DNA of 64,000 nucleotides, taken from assembly GCF_041346945.1 (NCBI RefSeq), contig NZ_CP166850.1, positions 6,990,501-7,054,500 on the forward strand, in the 5' to 3' direction. The position numbers were made by a program, and so were the translations under genes. Origin of the DNA: Amycolatopsis sp. cg9. Lineage in GTDB: Bacteria > Actinomycetota > Actinomycetes > Mycobacteriales > Pseudonocardiaceae. Below are positions 37,180 to 47,343 of the stretch, piece after piece. The stretch's first letter is position 1. Each line of letters begins with the position of its first letter. Under the pieces are notes generated by a model. It saw only the letters and a program-made list of their open reading frames with translations, did not search any database and had not been told where the DNA came from.

Positions 37180-37878
37180 ATGCCCAGTCGCCGCAAGGTG
37201 GGTTCGGTGATGACGACCGACGTCGCCACCGTCGGGCCGGACACGCCGTTCAAAGCCGTCGCGGTCCTGCTGGCCTCGTGGAACATCAGCGGGGCACCCG
37301 TGGTGGACGAGGACGGGCTGGTGCTCGGCGTCGTATCGCAGGGCGACCTGCTGGAGCGCGAGGCCCCGCACGGCCTGCTCGAGCCCGGCTCGCGACAGGC
37401 GAAGCGCAAGGCGGGCGCGGCGTTCGTCGCCGACCTGATGACCAGCCCGGCGATCACCGTCCGGGTGGGCGACGACGTCGCGGTCGCCGCGAAACTGCTG
37501 GAGCAGCACCACTTCCACCGCCTGCCGGTGGTCGGCGACGACGGGAAGCTCGCCGGTGTCGTCTCCCGGTCGGACCTGCTGCGGGTGTTCCTGCGCACCG
37601 ACCGGGAGATCCGGGACGAGGTGCGCGACGAGGTGCTCCTGCGGGACATGGCGATGGACCCGGCCGCGCTGTACGTCGCCGTGCACAACGGCATCGTGAC
37701 GCTCAACGGCACCGTCGAGCGGACGAGCATGATCCCGGTGATCGTGGCGCTGGTCCGCCGGGTCGACGGGGTCGTCGAGGTGCGGCAGACCCTGACGGGC
37801 CACTTCGACGACCGGGGCGTGTCCCCGCTGCCGCCGGGCCAGGTCGGGATCCTGAGCCGGAACCGACCGAACACCTGA
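37180..37878 (+). CDS. CBS-pair protein with C-terminal BON domain
   Basis: This 232-residue protein has CBS motifs VGSVMTTDVATVGP and VADLMTSPAITVRV separated by a basic linker (RQAKRKAG), then a BON domain from about residue 145 (ALYVAVHNGIVTLNGTV). It is longer than the paralogues at 8551 and 13917, and most like the one at 39144. ATG 37180 is preferred because AAGGAG lies at good distance; GTG 37177 is next to it. The tandem Usp gene follows after 26 bp. Confidence 0.87.
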   Translation: MPSRRKVGSVMTTDVATVGPDTPFKAVAVLLASWNISGAPVVDEDGLVLGVVSQGDLLEREAPHGLLEPGSRQAKRKAGAAFVADLMTSPAITVRVGDDVAVAAKLLEQHHFHRLPVVGDDGKLAGVVSRSDLLRVFLRTDREIRDEVRDEVLLRDMAMDPAALYVAVHNGIVTLNGTVERTSMIPVIVALVRRVDGVVEVRQTLTGHFDDRGVSPLPPGQVGILSRNRPNT

Positions 37879-37904
37879 GGGAACGCCGGCGGAAGGGGAA
37901 GCGG

Positions 37905-38801
37905 ATGACGGGCTCGGCTGCGGTACTGGTGGCCGGTGTGGACGGTTCGGTGGGCGCGCTCACGGCGGTCCGCTGGGCGGCGCGCGTCGCGCGGCAACGC
38001 GGCCTCGGGCTTCGCCTGGTGCACGCGCTGCCCGAGCTTCCCCCGCCCTACCCCCGGGGCGACCCGACGTTCGACGAAGTCAAGGCGGCCGTCACCGGGC
38101 GGGGCGAGCGCATGCTCGCCGAAGCCCGGGACGCGGCGGCCGAAGCCGAGCCCGGCACCGCGGTGACGACGTCGCTGCGGTCCGAACGGCCCGCCGACGC
38201 ACTGGTCTCCGAGGCGCGCGGTGCGGCGATGCTCGTGCTCGGCACCCCCGGCCTGAGCCGGCTCGGCCGGGTCCTGCTCGGCTCGGTGTCGGTCGCGCTG
38301 GCCGCGCACGCGCCGTGCCCGGTCACCTTGGTGCGGCCGCACGCCGGGGACGACGAACCGCCCACCGAGGGGCCGGTCGTCCTCGGCGTCGACGGGACTC
38401 CCGCGGGGGACGAAGCCATCGCGGCCGCGTTCGAAGAGGCGTCGTGGCGGGGTGCCCGGCTGATCGCGGTGCACTGCCGGCACGAGCCGTTCCTGTCCGC
38501 GGTCTTCGAAGAGAACCGGTGGACGCTGGACGGCCAGGCGGCGGAGGAGCGCGAACGCGAGCTGCTCGCCCAGCGGCTGGCCGGCTGGCAGGAGAAGCAC
38601 CCGGACGTCGTCGTGGACTGCGTCGTGCCGGCCGGGCGGCCGGCGGAAGGGCTGCTCGACTTCGCCGACCGGGCGCAGCTGCTGGTCGTCGGCAGCCGCG
38701 GCCGGGGCGGGTTCCGCGGACTGGCCCTCGGGTCGACGAGCCAGTCGCTGATGTCCTACGCGCTCTGCCCGGTGCTGGTGGCCCGGCCGCGCGCGAAGTA
38801 G
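37905..38801 (+). CDS. Universal stress protein, tandem Usp domains
   Basis: This 298-residue protein has two Usp domains with loops GTPGLSRLGRVLLGS and GSRGRGGFRGLALGS. The second domain contains [15 protein letters not shown], nearly identical to a block in the Usp at 14525, indicating a recent duplication of the second half. GGAAGGGGAAGC precedes the ATG. Its last 46 bases overlap the 3' end of the opposing small membrane gene. Confidence 0.91.
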   Translation: MTGSAAVLVAGVDGSVGALTAVRWAARVARQRGLGLRLVHALPELPPPYPRGDPTFDEVKAAVTGRGERMLAEARDAAAEAEPGTAVTTSLRSERPADALVSEARGAAMLVLGTPGLSRLGRVLLGSVSVALAAHAPCPVTLVRPHAGDDEPPTEGPVVLGVDGTPAGDEAIAAAFEEASWRGARLIAVHCRHEPFLSAVFEENRWTLDGQAAEERERELLAQRLAGWQEKHPDVVVDCVVPAGRPAEGLLDFADRAQLLVVGSRGRGGFRGLALGSTSQSLMSYALCPVLVARPRAK

Positions 38802-38992
38802 AGCACCGGGCCCACGAAGTTCACCGCGATCACCAGCGCCCACACCCACTTCGGGCCGCGAACCCGCGCGGCGGGCCGGCGCGCCAGGTCCCACCAGGCG
38901 CCCGCGGCGAGCAGGATCTGCGCGCTCGCTGCGGTGCCGATCACCGTGCGCTGCGTGGCGGTCAGGTCGCGCCACCGCTTGCGGTCTCCCAT
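38756..38992 (-). CDS. Small membrane protein with phospholipase D N-terminal-like domain
   Basis: This 78-residue protein has two transmembrane helices (TVIGTAASAQILLAAGA and WVWALVIAVNFVGPVLYF) and a KWVWALVIAVN...GPVLYF pattern typical of the PLDc_N family, found in many small actinobacterial membrane proteins. AGGAG precedes the ATG at 38992. The 3' end overlaps the opposing Usp gene by 46 bp, which is unusual but supported by good ribosome sites on both. Function unknown. Confidence 0.75.
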   Translation of the reverse strand: MGDRKRWRDLTATQRTVIGTAASAQILLAAGAWWDLARRPAARVRGPKWVWALVIAVNFVGPVLYFARGRATSTGQSA

Positions 38993-39044
38993 GCCGTTCT
39001 CCTTCCGTCCGCTCCAGGCAAGGGCATCGGCGGCCCCGGGCAAA

Positions 39045-39080
39045 GGGGCGAAAGGCCTCACGCCCGGGGACCGTCGCCCG
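39045..39080. promoter_or_regulatory. Tandem DosR/OsdR-type boxes, divergent promoter
   Basis: GGGGCGAAAGGCCTC (39045-39059) and GGGGACCGTCGCCCG (39066-39080) are centred 21 bp apart, between the leftward small membrane gene (38992) and the rightward CBS-BON gene (39144). Confidence 0.58.
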
Positions 39081-39143
39081 CCGCGTGAAGCACATCGAGG
39101 CTTTTAGCTTGGTCCGAGAAGGGTTTCCGACGGAGGTGGAGTC

Positions 39144-39803
39144 ATGCGTGGTCCGGTGGTGTCCGACCTGATGAGCCGGCCGGTCGTGTCGGCGGGCCCC
39201 GGTGCGTCGTTCAAGGAACTGGTCGCCCTGCTGGCCGAGCACGCCATCGCGGCGGTCCCGGTGGTCGACGAGCACCGCCGCCCGCTCGGCGTCGTCGGCG
39301 AGGCCGACCTGCTGGCCCGCCACGGCGGGGACGCCCGGCGGGAGCGCGGGTTCCGGCGGCTGCGGGTGTGGACCAAGGCCCGGGGCCTGACCGCGCGCGA
39401 GCTGATGACCCGGCGCGTGCCCACCGTCGCGAAGGACGACCCCGTGGCGGGCGCGGCCCGGCGGCTGGTGGAGACGAACCTGCGTTGCCTGTACGTCGTG
39501 AACGCCGCGGGCCACCTCGTGGGCGTGCTCGCGCGCCGGGACGTCCTGCGCTCGTTCCTGCGGCCGGACGAGGAGATCAAGGAGACCGTGGAGCGCGAAG
39601 TCCTGCAGCGGTCGATCTGGGCGGACCCGGCGACGGTCGACGTCCGGGTCGACGACGGCGTCGTGACCCTGAGCGGGGTGATCGACCGGCGCAGCGAAGT
39701 CGAACGTGCGGAGTGGCTGACCGAAGCGGTGCCGGGCGTCGTCGCCGTGCGGAACCGGCTGAAGTACACCCAGGACGACGGCGCGGCCGCCGAGCCGCGC
39801 TGA
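39144..39803 (+). CDS. CBS-pair protein with C-terminal BON domain
   Basis: This 219-residue protein has CBS motifs VSDLMSRPVVSAGP and ARELMTRRVPTVAK, then a BON domain near 150-210 (VDVRVDDGVVTLSGVI and AVPGVVAVRNRLKY). It is the fourth CBS-BON paralogue and begins a unit with the flavoprotein gene 9 bp downstream. GGAGGTGGAG precedes the ATG. A basic linker (RRERGFRRLRVWTKAR) joins the two CBS motifs. Confidence 0.88.
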   Translation: MRGPVVSDLMSRPVVSAGPGASFKELVALLAEHAIAAVPVVDEHRRPLGVVGEADLLARHGGDARRERGFRRLRVWTKARGLTARELMTRRVPTVAKDDPVAGAARRLVETNLRCLYVVNAAGHLVGVLARRDVLRSFLRPDEEIKETVEREVLQRSIWADPATVDVRVDDGVVTLSGVIDRRSEVERAEWLTEAVPGVVAVRNRLKYTQDDGAAAEPR

Positions 39804-39812
39804 GGAGGAGTG

Positions 39813-41090
39813 ATGAAACGCATCGTGATCCTGGGTGGCGGCACCGGAGGCACCCTCGCGGCGAACCGGCTTCGCCGCGACTACGGCGACGGCGCGGAGA
39901 TCACCGTCGTCGACCAGGACGACCGGCACGTGTACCAGCCGGGGCTGCTGTTCGTGCCGTTCGGCATGGCCGACGCCGACGACCTCGTCCGGTCGCGCCC
40001 GCGGCAGCTGGCCGACGGGATCGGCTACCACCGCGGCGAGGTCGAGCGCGTCGACGTCGCCGCCGACCGGGTCCACCTGACCGACGGCACGGTGCTCCGC
40101 TACGACGCCCTGGTCGTCGCCACCGGCGCACGCCTGATGCCGGAGGAGACCGAAGGGCTCACCGGGCCGGGCTGGCGATCGCACGTCGACACGTTCTACG
40201 ACCTCGACGGTGCCGCCGGCCTCGCCTCGGCGCTCGAGGCGTTCGACGGCGGCCGGCTGGTGGTGAACGTGATCGACCTGCCGGTCAAGTGCCCGGTCGC
40301 GCCGCTGGAGTTCTGCTTCCTCGCCGACTGGTACTTCACCGAGCGGGGCATCCGCGACCGGGTCGAACTGACCTACGTCACGCCGCTGGACGCCGCGTTC
40401 ACCAAGCCCGTCGCCGCGCGGACGCTGGCCGGGCTGCTCGAGGCCAAGGGGATCGAGCTGGTCACCGAGTTCACGACCGGCGAAGTCGACGGAACCGGCA
40501 ACCGCCTCGTTTCGTTCGACGGCCGCGAAGTCGCCTTCGACCAGGCGGTGGTCGTCCCGCTGCACGGTGGAGCGTCCTATGTGGACCGTTCGCCCGGGCT
40601 GGGCGACGAGCTGGGGTTCGTCCGCGCCGACGAGCACACCCTGCGCTCGACCGTGCGGGACGACATCTTCGTCATCGGCGACGCCGCCTCGGTCCCCACC
40701 TCCAAGGCGGGCTCGGTCACCCACTTCGAGGGCGAGGTGCTGACCCGCAACATCGGCCAGTTCCTCGACGGCCGCGAGCTCGACGCGAGCTTCGACGGGC
40801 ACACCAACTGCTTCATCGAGAGCGGCTTCGGCAAGGCGCTGCTCATCGACTTCAACTACGACACCGAACCGCTGCCCGGGCACTACCCCGCGGACGCGGG
40901 CCTGCCGCTGCTCAAGGAGTCGCGGCTCAACCACCTCGGGAAGCTGATGTTCTCGTGGTTCTACTGGCACAGCCTGCTGCCCGGCCGGGACCTCCCCGGC
41001 GTGTCGAGTGCGATGCCGCGGGCGGGCAAGCGCTTCCCGGTGCCGGTCCACCAGGCCGACGCCGGCGGCACGGGGACCTCGGCGACCTGA
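39813..41090 (+). CDS. SQR-like FAD-dependent pyridine-nucleotide/sulfide-quinone-type oxidoreductase
   Basis: This 425-residue flavoprotein begins with the FAD-binding KRIVILGGGTGGTLAANRL, followed by DALVVATGAR and a second dinucleotide/FAD site near FVIGDAASVPTSKAGS. The order and the C-terminal FSWFYWHSLLPG amphipathic region resemble sulfide:quinone oxidoreductases. Two cysteines in KCPVAPLEFC (about residues 156-165) could be redox-active. Sulfide, or another donor to the quinone pool, is possible; an NADH dehydrogenase-like role cannot be excluded. ATG 39813 follows GAGGAG; GTG 39810 is adjacent. Confidence 0.82.
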   Translation: MKRIVILGGGTGGTLAANRLRRDYGDGAEITVVDQDDRHVYQPGLLFVPFGMADADDLVRSRPRQLADGIGYHRGEVERVDVAADRVHLTDGTVLRYDALVVATGARLMPEETEGLTGPGWRSHVDTFYDLDGAAGLASALEAFDGGRLVVNVIDLPVKCPVAPLEFCFLADWYFTERGIRDRVELTYVTPLDAAFTKPVAARTLAGLLEAKGIELVTEFTTGEVDGTGNRLVSFDGREVAFDQAVVVPLHGGASYVDRSPGLGDELGFVRADEHTLRSTVRDDIFVIGDAASVPTSKAGSVTHFEGEVLTRNIGQFLDGRELDASFDGHTNCFIESGFGKALLIDFNYDTEPLPGHYPADAGLPLLKESRLNHLGKLMFSWFYWHSLLPGRDLPGVSSAMPRAGKRFPVPVHQADAGGTGTSAT

Positions 41091-41171
41091 CCGGATCGGC
41101 CGACCGGGAGCAGCCGGAACAGCTGTTCCTCACCCTGACCGGGCGCCTGCCGGTGCGCCCGCGTGAGGGAC

Positions 41172-41206
41172 GAGTGCCCGCCAGGCGACGTCACCGGCGG
41201 GCACTC
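41172..41206. terminator. Hairpin terminator between convergent genes
   Basis: Perfect 11-bp arms GAGTGCCCGCC (41172-41182) and GGCGGGCACTC (41196-41206) enclose a 13-base loop. The hairpin lies between the end of the SQR-like gene and the end of the leftward GAPDH gene, 12 bp from the latter. Confidence 0.75.
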
Positions 41207-41217
41207 AGCGCGGGCCG

Positions 41218-42228
<1,011 letters not shown>

Positions 42229-42288
42229 CTGCTTCTCCCTGTCTTCGTTGTCCTCCACGATGGTTCGGCACGCGAGGGCCCGTCCGTA

Positions 42289-42345
42289 GGGCCCAAGTTC
42301 CCCGGCGCGAGGGCCGAACTTCCCCGGTCGGTGACCTTCGGCCCT
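42289..42345. promoter_or_regulatory. Triple DosR/OsdR-type boxes, divergent GAPDH and hydrogenase promoters
   Basis: Three boxes follow each other: GGGCCCAAGTTCCCC (42289-42303), GGGCCGAACTTCCCC (42311-42325) and GTGACCTTCGGCCCT (42331-42345). Centres are 22 and 20 bp apart, so they share a face of the helix. They lie 60-115 bp from the GAPDH start and 50-107 bp from the hyhB start. Confidence 0.65.
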
Positions 42346-42395
42346 AGGTTCGCGCACCGGGAGCCGGTTCCCTGGACACGGCGAAAGGGGAGCCG

Positions 42396-43505
42396 ATGAC
42401 CGCCGGCATCCGCGTGCTCGACCGGTCCGGGCTCGACCGGCTGGTCGGAGTGCTGCAGGGCGAGGGGTACCGGGTCGTGGGCCCGGTGGCCCGCGACGAC
42501 GCGATCGTGCTGGCCGAGCTGGCCTCGGGCGCCGAGCTGCCCGCGGGGTGGGGCGTGGAGACCGCGCCCGGCCGCTACCGCCTGCGCCGCCGGGCGGACG
42601 CGGCGGTGTTCGGCCATTCGGCGGGACCCCAGTCGTGGAAGCGTTTCCTGCACCCGCCCCACCGGCCCCTGTGGCACTCCGGCCCGGACGGCGAGTACGT
42701 CGCGGCCGGGGAAGACGTGCCGCGGTACGCCTTCCTCGGCGTCCGGGCCTGCGACCTCGCGGCGATCTCCGTGCTCGGCACCGTCCTCGCCGCGAGCGGG
42801 GCGTTCGCGCGGCGGCGGCAGGGGCTGTTCACGATCGCCGCGAACTGCACCGAACCCGGCGAGGTGTGCTTCTGCGCCTCGATGGGCACCGGACCGGGCG
42901 CGAAGGCCGGGTACGACCTCGCCCTCACCGAACGGCTCGACGACGACGGCCACCGGTTCGTCGTCGCCGTCGGCTCGGCCGAAGGCGACCGGATCCTCTC
43001 GCTGGTCGCGACGCGCGAAGCGGCGGACCGCGAGGTCGCCGACGCGCGGGCGGACGTCGAAGCCGCGGCCGGGAAGATGGGCCGTGCGATGCCCCCGGGG
43101 GACCTGAGGACGCTCATGCGGGAGTCGCGCGAGTCGCCCGTCTGGTCCGAAATCGCCAGTCGCTGCCTCACCTGCGGCAACTGCACCATGGTCTGCCCCA
43201 CCTGCTTCTGCACCACCACCGAGGACGTCACGGACGTGACCGGCGAGCACGCCGGGCGCGCCGAACGCTGGGCGTCCTGCTTCGAGCTCGACTTCTCCTA
43301 CGTGCACGGCGGAAGCGTCCGCGAAAGCGGGGACAGCCGGTACCGGCAGTGGCTGAGCCACAAGCTGAGCACCTGGCACGACCAGTTCGGCACCTCCGGG
43401 TGTGTCGGCTGCGGGCGCTGCATCGCCTGGTGCCCCGCCGGGATCGACATCACCGCCGAGGCGGCGCGGCTCGCCGGGGAAGGAGCCGGCCATGTCGGCG
43501 GTTGA
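42396..43505 (+). CDS. hyhB: NiFe-hydrogenase beta subunit, two 4Fe-4S clusters (HyhB-like)
   Basis: This 369-residue soluble iron-sulfur protein is of the sulfhydrogenase beta-subunit type. Cys clusters are [14 protein letters not shown] from residue 257 and [14 protein letters not shown] from residue 336; an [11 protein letters not shown] segment lies near 150. It passes electrons between the hydrogenase core and the flavin subunit. It is first in an operon preceded by triple boxes, and its last 14 bp overlap the cNMP-binding gene. Context (hyhG, S, L following) fits a group 3b hydrogenase like the DosR-regulated Hyh of M. smegmatis. Confidence 0.88.
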   Translation: MTAGIRVLDRSGLDRLVGVLQGEGYRVVGPVARDDAIVLAELASGAELPAGWGVETAPGRYRLRRRADAAVFGHSAGPQSWKRFLHPPHRPLWHSGPDGEYVAAGEDVPRYAFLGVRACDLAAISVLGTVLAASGAFARRRQGLFTIAANCTEPGEVCFCASMGTGPGAKAGYDLALTERLDDDGHRFVVAVGSAEGDRILSLVATREAADREVADARADVEAAAGKMGRAMPPGDLRTLMRESRESPVWSEIASRCLTCGNCTMVCPTCFCTTTEDVTDVTGEHAGRAERWASCFELDFSYVHGGSVRESGDSRYRQWLSHKLSTWHDQFGTSGCVGCGRCIAWCPAGIDITAEAARLAGEGAGHVGG

Positions 43506-43953
43506 CCGCTTCACCGCGTTGCCCCCGTTCTCCCGGCTGACGCCGGAGGAGACCGCCTTGCTGACCCGGGCGACGCGCGAGGTCGCCTTCGCGGCGGGTG
43601 AGCGGCTGTGCGAAGAAGGCCGCCCGGCCGACCGGCTCTGGGTGCTCGAAAGCGGCCGGGTCGAGGTGGGCACCGCGGTACCCGGCCGCGGCGACGTCGT
43701 CGTGCAGACACTCGGTCCGGGCGAGCTGCTCGGCTGGTCCTGGCTCGTCCCGCCGCACCGCTGGGACTTCGGTGCCCGCGCGCTCACCACGGTGACGGCC
43801 GCCGAGCTGGACGGGCGCCTCCTGCGCGAGCTCGCCGACGCGGACCCGGCGTTCGGCTACGCCCTGACCCGCGCGATGTTCGAGGTCCTCGCCCACCGGC
43901 TGCGCGGGACCCGGGCCCGCCTGCTCGACCTCTACCGGAGCGGGCGTGACTGA
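43492..43953 (+). CDS. Cyclic nucleotide-binding-domain protein without DNA-binding domain
   Basis: This 153-residue protein is a single cNMP-type beta-roll: [25 protein letters not shown], then [12 protein letters not shown] and a C-terminal helix [21 protein letters not shown]. The phosphate-binding cassette ([21 protein letters not shown]) is altered from the usual GE-x-ALL-xx-RTA, so cAMP binding is doubtful. No HTH follows, so this is not a complete Crp/Fnr regulator. It overlaps hyhB by 14 bp and hyhG by 8 bp, implying a role in the hydrogenase complex or its control. Confidence 0.8.
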   Translation: MSAVDRFTALPPFSRLTPEETALLTRATREVAFAAGERLCEEGRPADRLWVLESGRVEVGTAVPGRGDVVVQTLGPGELLGWSWLVPPHRWDFGARALTTVTAAELDGRLLRELADADPAFGYALTRAMFEVLAHRLRGTRARLLDLYRSGRD

Positions 43954-44767
43954 GCCGATGCTGCCGGTGCCGTACCGGGTCGAGCGGCGCACGGAGCAGA
44001 CTCGGGACACGGCGACGCTGCGGCTCGTCCCGGCCGGCCCGGCCCTGCCGCGGTTCCGGCCCGGTCAGTTCACGATGCTCTACGCGCGGGGGATCGGCGA
44101 GGTCGCCATCTCGATCAGCGGCGATCCGTCCACCGAGGACGGTGTGCTCGAACAGACGGTGCGCGACGTCGGCGCGGTGAGCCACGCGCTGCACGACGCC
44201 GGACCGGGCACGGTGCTGGGCGTGCGCGGGCCGTTCGGGCGGGGCTGGGACGTCGAGTCCGCCCGGGGCGGCGACGTCGTGATCGTCGCCGGGGGAGTGG
44301 GACTGGCGCCGCTGCGGCCGGTGGTGCTCGCGGTGCTGGCCGACCGGGCCGCCTACGGCCGCGTCGTCCTGGTCGCCGGGGCCCGCACGCCCGGAGACTT
44401 CCTCTACCGCGGCGAATTCGCCGCGTGGGAACCGTCGATCGAGGTGCGCCGCACGGTCGACCAGCCGGCCGCGGGCTGGACCGGGGGAGTCGGCTTCGTC
44501 ACCGAACCGCTGGCCACGGTGGGTCCCTTTCCCGGCCGCGCCACCGCTTTCCTCTGCGGGCCGGAGCCGATGATGCGGTTCAGCGCGCAGGTGCTGCGGC
44601 GCCGGGGGATCCCGCCGGCGGACATCCGCGTGTCGCTGGAACGGAACATGCAGTGCGGCACGGCCCTGTGCGGGCACTGCCAGCTCGGCCCGCTGCTGCT
44701 GTGCCGCGACGGCCCGGTCGTGTCCTACGCCGAGGCCGAACCCCTCCTCCTGGTCCGGGAGCTGTGA
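43946..44767 (+). CDS. hyhG: NiFe-hydrogenase gamma subunit, FAD/NAD(P)-binding (HyhG-like)
   Basis: This 273-residue protein of the ferredoxin-NADP reductase superfamily has the FAD site [12 protein letters not shown] and the nucleotide site [20 protein letters not shown]-terminal 2Fe-2S motif is present: [17 protein letters not shown], with four Cys in the pattern of dihydroorotate dehydrogenase electron-transfer subunits. It links the hydrogenase to NAD(P). GTG start at 43946 overlaps the preceding gene; the small subunit begins 1 bp after its stop. Confidence 0.9.
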   Translation: MTEPMLPVPYRVERRTEQTRDTATLRLVPAGPALPRFRPGQFTMLYARGIGEVAISISGDPSTEDGVLEQTVRDVGAVSHALHDAGPGTVLGVRGPFGRGWDVESARGGDVVIVAGGVGLAPLRPVVLAVLADRAAYGRVVLVAGARTPGDFLYRGEFAAWEPSIEVRRTVDQPAAGWTGGVGFVTEPLATVGPFPGRATAFLCGPEPMMRFSAQVLRRRGIPPADIRVSLERNMQCGTALCGHCQLGPLLLCRDGPVVSYAEAEPLLLVREL

Positions 44768-44768
44768 G

Positions 44769-45539
44769 ATGAGCCTGCCCACCCTCGCCGTCTGGAAGTT
44801 CGCCTCCTGCGACGGCTGCCAGCTCACCCTGCTCGACTGCGAAGACGAGCTCCTCGCCCTCGCCGGCCGGGTGCGCATCGCCGCCTTCACCGAAGCGTCC
44901 AGCGCGGTGCTGCCCGGGCCGTACGACGTCTCGCTCGTCGAAGGCTCGATCACCACGCCGGCCGACGAACGGCGGATCCGCGAGGTGCGCGCGCAGTCGG
45001 GGGTGCTCGTCACGATCGGCGCGTGCGCCACGAGCGGCGGCATCCAGGCGCTGCGCAACTTCGGCGACGTCGCCGAGTTCGCCGCGTCGGTCTACGCGAG
45101 CCCGGAGTACCTGTCCACCTTGGACACCTCGACGCCGATCAGCGCCCACGTGCCGGTGGACTTCGAGCTGCGCGGCTGTCCCATCGACCGCCGGCAGCTG
45201 CTGGAGACCCTCGGCGCGTTCCTCGCCGGGCGCAAGCCGGACCTGCCGGACACCAGCGTGTGCACCGAGTGCAAGCGCTGCGGCCTCACCTGCGTCACGG
45301 TCGCCGACGGCACGCCGTGCCTGGGCCCGGTGACGCACGCCGGGTGCGGGGCGCTCTGCCCGGCGCACAGCCGCGGCTGCTTCGGCTGTTTCGGGCCGAT
45401 GGCGAAGCCCAACACCGCCGCCCTGCTGCCGATCCTGCGGACCTGCGGGATGGACGAGGGCGCGATCGGCCGGGTCTTCGCGACGTTCAACGCGGCCGCG
45501 CCGGACTTCGCCGCGGTGTCGCGGGAGCGGCGGCCGTGA
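44769..45539 (+). CDS. hyhS: NiFe-hydrogenase small subunit (HyhS-like)
   Basis: This 256-residue small subunit lacks a Tat signal, so it is cytosolic. The proximal cluster ligands appear in [20 protein letters not shown] and RGCPID. Further Cys follow in [25 protein letters not shown] and RGCFGCFG for two more clusters. It carries electrons from the NiFe site in the large subunit to HyhB. GTG at 45536 of the next gene overlaps its stop. Confidence 0.92.
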   Translation: MSLPTLAVWKFASCDGCQLTLLDCEDELLALAGRVRIAAFTEASSAVLPGPYDVSLVEGSITTPADERRIREVRAQSGVLVTIGACATSGGIQALRNFGDVAEFAASVYASPEYLSTLDTSTPISAHVPVDFELRGCPIDRRQLLETLGAFLAGRKPDLPDTSVCTECKRCGLTCVTVADGTPCLGPVTHAGCGALCPAHSRGCFGCFGPMAKPNTAALLPILRTCGMDEGAIGRVFATFNAAAPDFAAVSRERRP

Positions 45540-46822
45540 CCGCCCGCCGGCTGGTGGTCAACGCGATCGCCCGCGTCGAGGGCGAAGGCGCGCTGCGACT
45601 GGTCGTCGACGGCGGCCGGGTGCAGACCGCCGAGCTGAACATCTACGAGCCGCCGCGGTTCTTCGAGGCGCTGCTGCGCGGCCGCGCCTGGACCGAGCCG
45701 CCCGACATCACCGCGCGCATCTGCGGGATCTGCCCGGTGGCCTACCAGACGAGCGCGTGCAACGCCCTGGAAGCGGCGTGCGGAGTGGAGCTCGACGGCC
45801 CGCTGGCCGACCTGCGGCGCCTGCTCTACTGCGGCGAGTGGATCTCGAGCCACACCCTGCACATCCACCTGCTGCACGCGCCGGACTTCCTCGGGTACCC
45901 GGACGGGATCGCGATGGCGGCCGGGCACCGGAAGGCCGTGGAGCGCGGGCTCGCGCTGAAGAAGACCGGCAACGCGCTGCTGGAGCTGATCGGCGGCCGG
46001 GCCGTCCACCCGGTGAACGTCCGCGTCGGCGGGTTCTACTCGGTGCCGGCCCGGGCGGACCTCGCCCCGATGCGCGAGCGGCTGCTGGGCGCGCTGGACC
46101 AGGCACGCGAAGTCGTGCGCTGGGTGGCCGGCTTCGACTTCCCGGACCACGAGGTCGGCCACGACCTGCTCTCGGCGCGCGAGCCCGGTCGCTACCCGAT
46201 CGACCGGGGGACGGTGCTCACGAGCACCGGAACGGAGTTCCCCGCCGCGGAGTTCCCGGCGCACGTCGTCGAACGGCAGGTGCCGCACTCCACGGCCCTG
46301 CACGCGAGCCTCGACGGCCACCGCTACCTGACCGGGCCGCTCGCCCGGTACTCGCTCAACTCGGCACTGCTCGGCCCGGCGGCGCGCGCGGCCGCGGCCG
46401 CGGCGGGACTCGGCCCGGAGTGCCGGAACCCGTTCCGGTCCATCGTGGTCCGGGCGGTCGAGGTCGTCCACGCGGTAGAAGAGGCGCTGCGGCTGATCGA
46501 CGGCTACGAGCGGCCCGGCCGGCCCAGCGTCGAGATCACGCCGCGCGCGGCGACCGGGCACGGCGTCAGCGAAGCACCGCGCGGCCTGCTCTACCACCGG
46601 TACACCCTCGACGGAGCCGGGCTGGTCACCGCGGCGGCGATCGTCCCGCCGACGTCGCAGAACCAGGCGGTGATCGAGGACGACCTGTGCCGCCTGGCGG
46701 GCACCCGGCTCGACCTGGCCGACGACGCGCTCGCGCTGTTCTGCGAACGCGTGATCCGCAACCACGACCCGTGCATCTCGTGCGCGACCCACTTCCTCGA
46801 CCTCACGGTGACCCGCCGGTGA
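45536..46822 (+). CDS. hyhL: NiFe-hydrogenase large subunit (HyhL-like)
   Basis: This 428-residue catalytic subunit binds the NiFe(CN)2CO centre through RICGICP (C63, C66) near the N-terminus and DPCISCATH (C413, C416) at the C-terminus. The nine residues after that motif are the usual place for protease trimming. Length and subunit order fit group 3b cytosolic, NAD(P)-linked, bidirectional hydrogenases. It may recycle reductant as H2 or take up H2 during hypoxia. GTG start overlaps the small-subunit stop. Confidence 0.93.
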   Translation: MTARRLVVNAIARVEGEGALRLVVDGGRVQTAELNIYEPPRFFEALLRGRAWTEPPDITARICGICPVAYQTSACNALEAACGVELDGPLADLRRLLYCGEWISSHTLHIHLLHAPDFLGYPDGIAMAAGHRKAVERGLALKKTGNALLELIGGRAVHPVNVRVGGFYSVPARADLAPMRERLLGALDQAREVVRWVAGFDFPDHEVGHDLLSAREPGRYPIDRGTVLTSTGTEFPAAEFPAHVVERQVPHSTALHASLDGHRYLTGPLARYSLNSALLGPAARAAAAAAGLGPECRNPFRSIVVRAVEVVHAVEEALRLIDGYERPGRPSVEITPRAATGHGVSEAPRGLLYHRYTLDGAGLVTAAAIVPPTSQNQAVIEDDLCRLAGTRLDLADDALALFCERVIRNHDPCISCATHFLDLTVTRR

Positions 46823-47343
46823 CGGCCGTCGTCATCGGGCTCGGCAACCCGCTGTGCGGTGACGACGGGATCGGCCCCGCCGTCGTGGCCGCGCTGCCGC
46901 CGCTGCCCGGCGTCCGCCTGGTCCCGCGGATCGCCGACCCGCTGGCGCTGGTCGACGCCTGGACCGGCGCGGACCTCGCGGTGGTCGTCGACGCCGTCCG
47001 GGGCGCGTTCCGGGCCGGGGAGGTCGTGCGGTGCGCGGGTGCCGCCCCACCCGGTGGCGCCGGGCGCGGCGGGCACGCGCTCGACGTCGCGGCCGCGGCC
47101 CGGCTCGGGGAAGTCCTCGGCCGGTCGCCGGGCCGGCTCGTGGTGCTCGGGGTCGCGGGCGTGGATTTCTCGCCGGGCCGGGGACTTTCGGCGCCGGTCA
47201 CCGCGGCGCTCCCGGCCGCGGTGCGGGCGGTGCTCGCGGAAGGCCTTTGGTCATCGCAGATCGGGCAGAACGCCAGGTCCGCGACGTCGCCGGAGCGAGT
47301 TGGCTGGACACCGGAGGGGACTGCGGATCGAGAGGAGCGGTGA
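46819..47343 (+). CDS. Hydrogenase maturation protease (HybD/HycI family)
   Basis: This 174-residue endopeptidase trims the large subunit after nickel insertion. Marks are IGLGNPLCGDDGIGPAV at the start, where the acidic pair binds nickel, and VVVDAVRGAF with the second acidic site. The last 30 residues (from SSQIGQNARS) look like non-conserved extension over regulatory DNA. It overlaps hyhL by GTGA. The insertion factors HypA-F are absent from the window and must be supplied from elsewhere. Two boxes for the following Usp gene are embedded in its 3' part. Confidence 0.88.
   Translation: MTAVVIGLGNPLCGDDGIGPAVVAALPPLPGVRLVPRIADPLALVDAWTGADLAVVVDAVRGAFRAGEVVRCAGAAPPGGAGRGGHALDVAAAARLGEVLGRSPGRLVVLGVAGVDFSPGRGLSAPVTAALPAAVRAVLAEGLWSSQIGQNARSATSPERVGWTPEGTADREER
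47180..47195. promoter_or_regulatory. DosR/OsdR-type box inside the protease gene
   Basis: GGGGACTTTCGGCGCC, with one strong half-site, lies about 150 bp upstream of the Usp start at 47343 and inside the protease coding region. It may be coincidental sequence. Confidence 0.4.
47240..47254. promoter_or_regulatory. DosR/OsdR-type box upstream of Usp
   Basis: AAGGCCTTTGGTCAT lies about 90 bp upstream of the Usp start at 47343, within the protease 3' end. It probably gives the Usp and ABC ATPase genes an internal promoter. Confidence 0.45.

Noticed and set aside
43492..43953. cNMP-binding protein considered as a Crp/Fnr transcription regulator
   Set aside because: The protein ends after the effector domain; no helix-turn-helix is coded before the stop.
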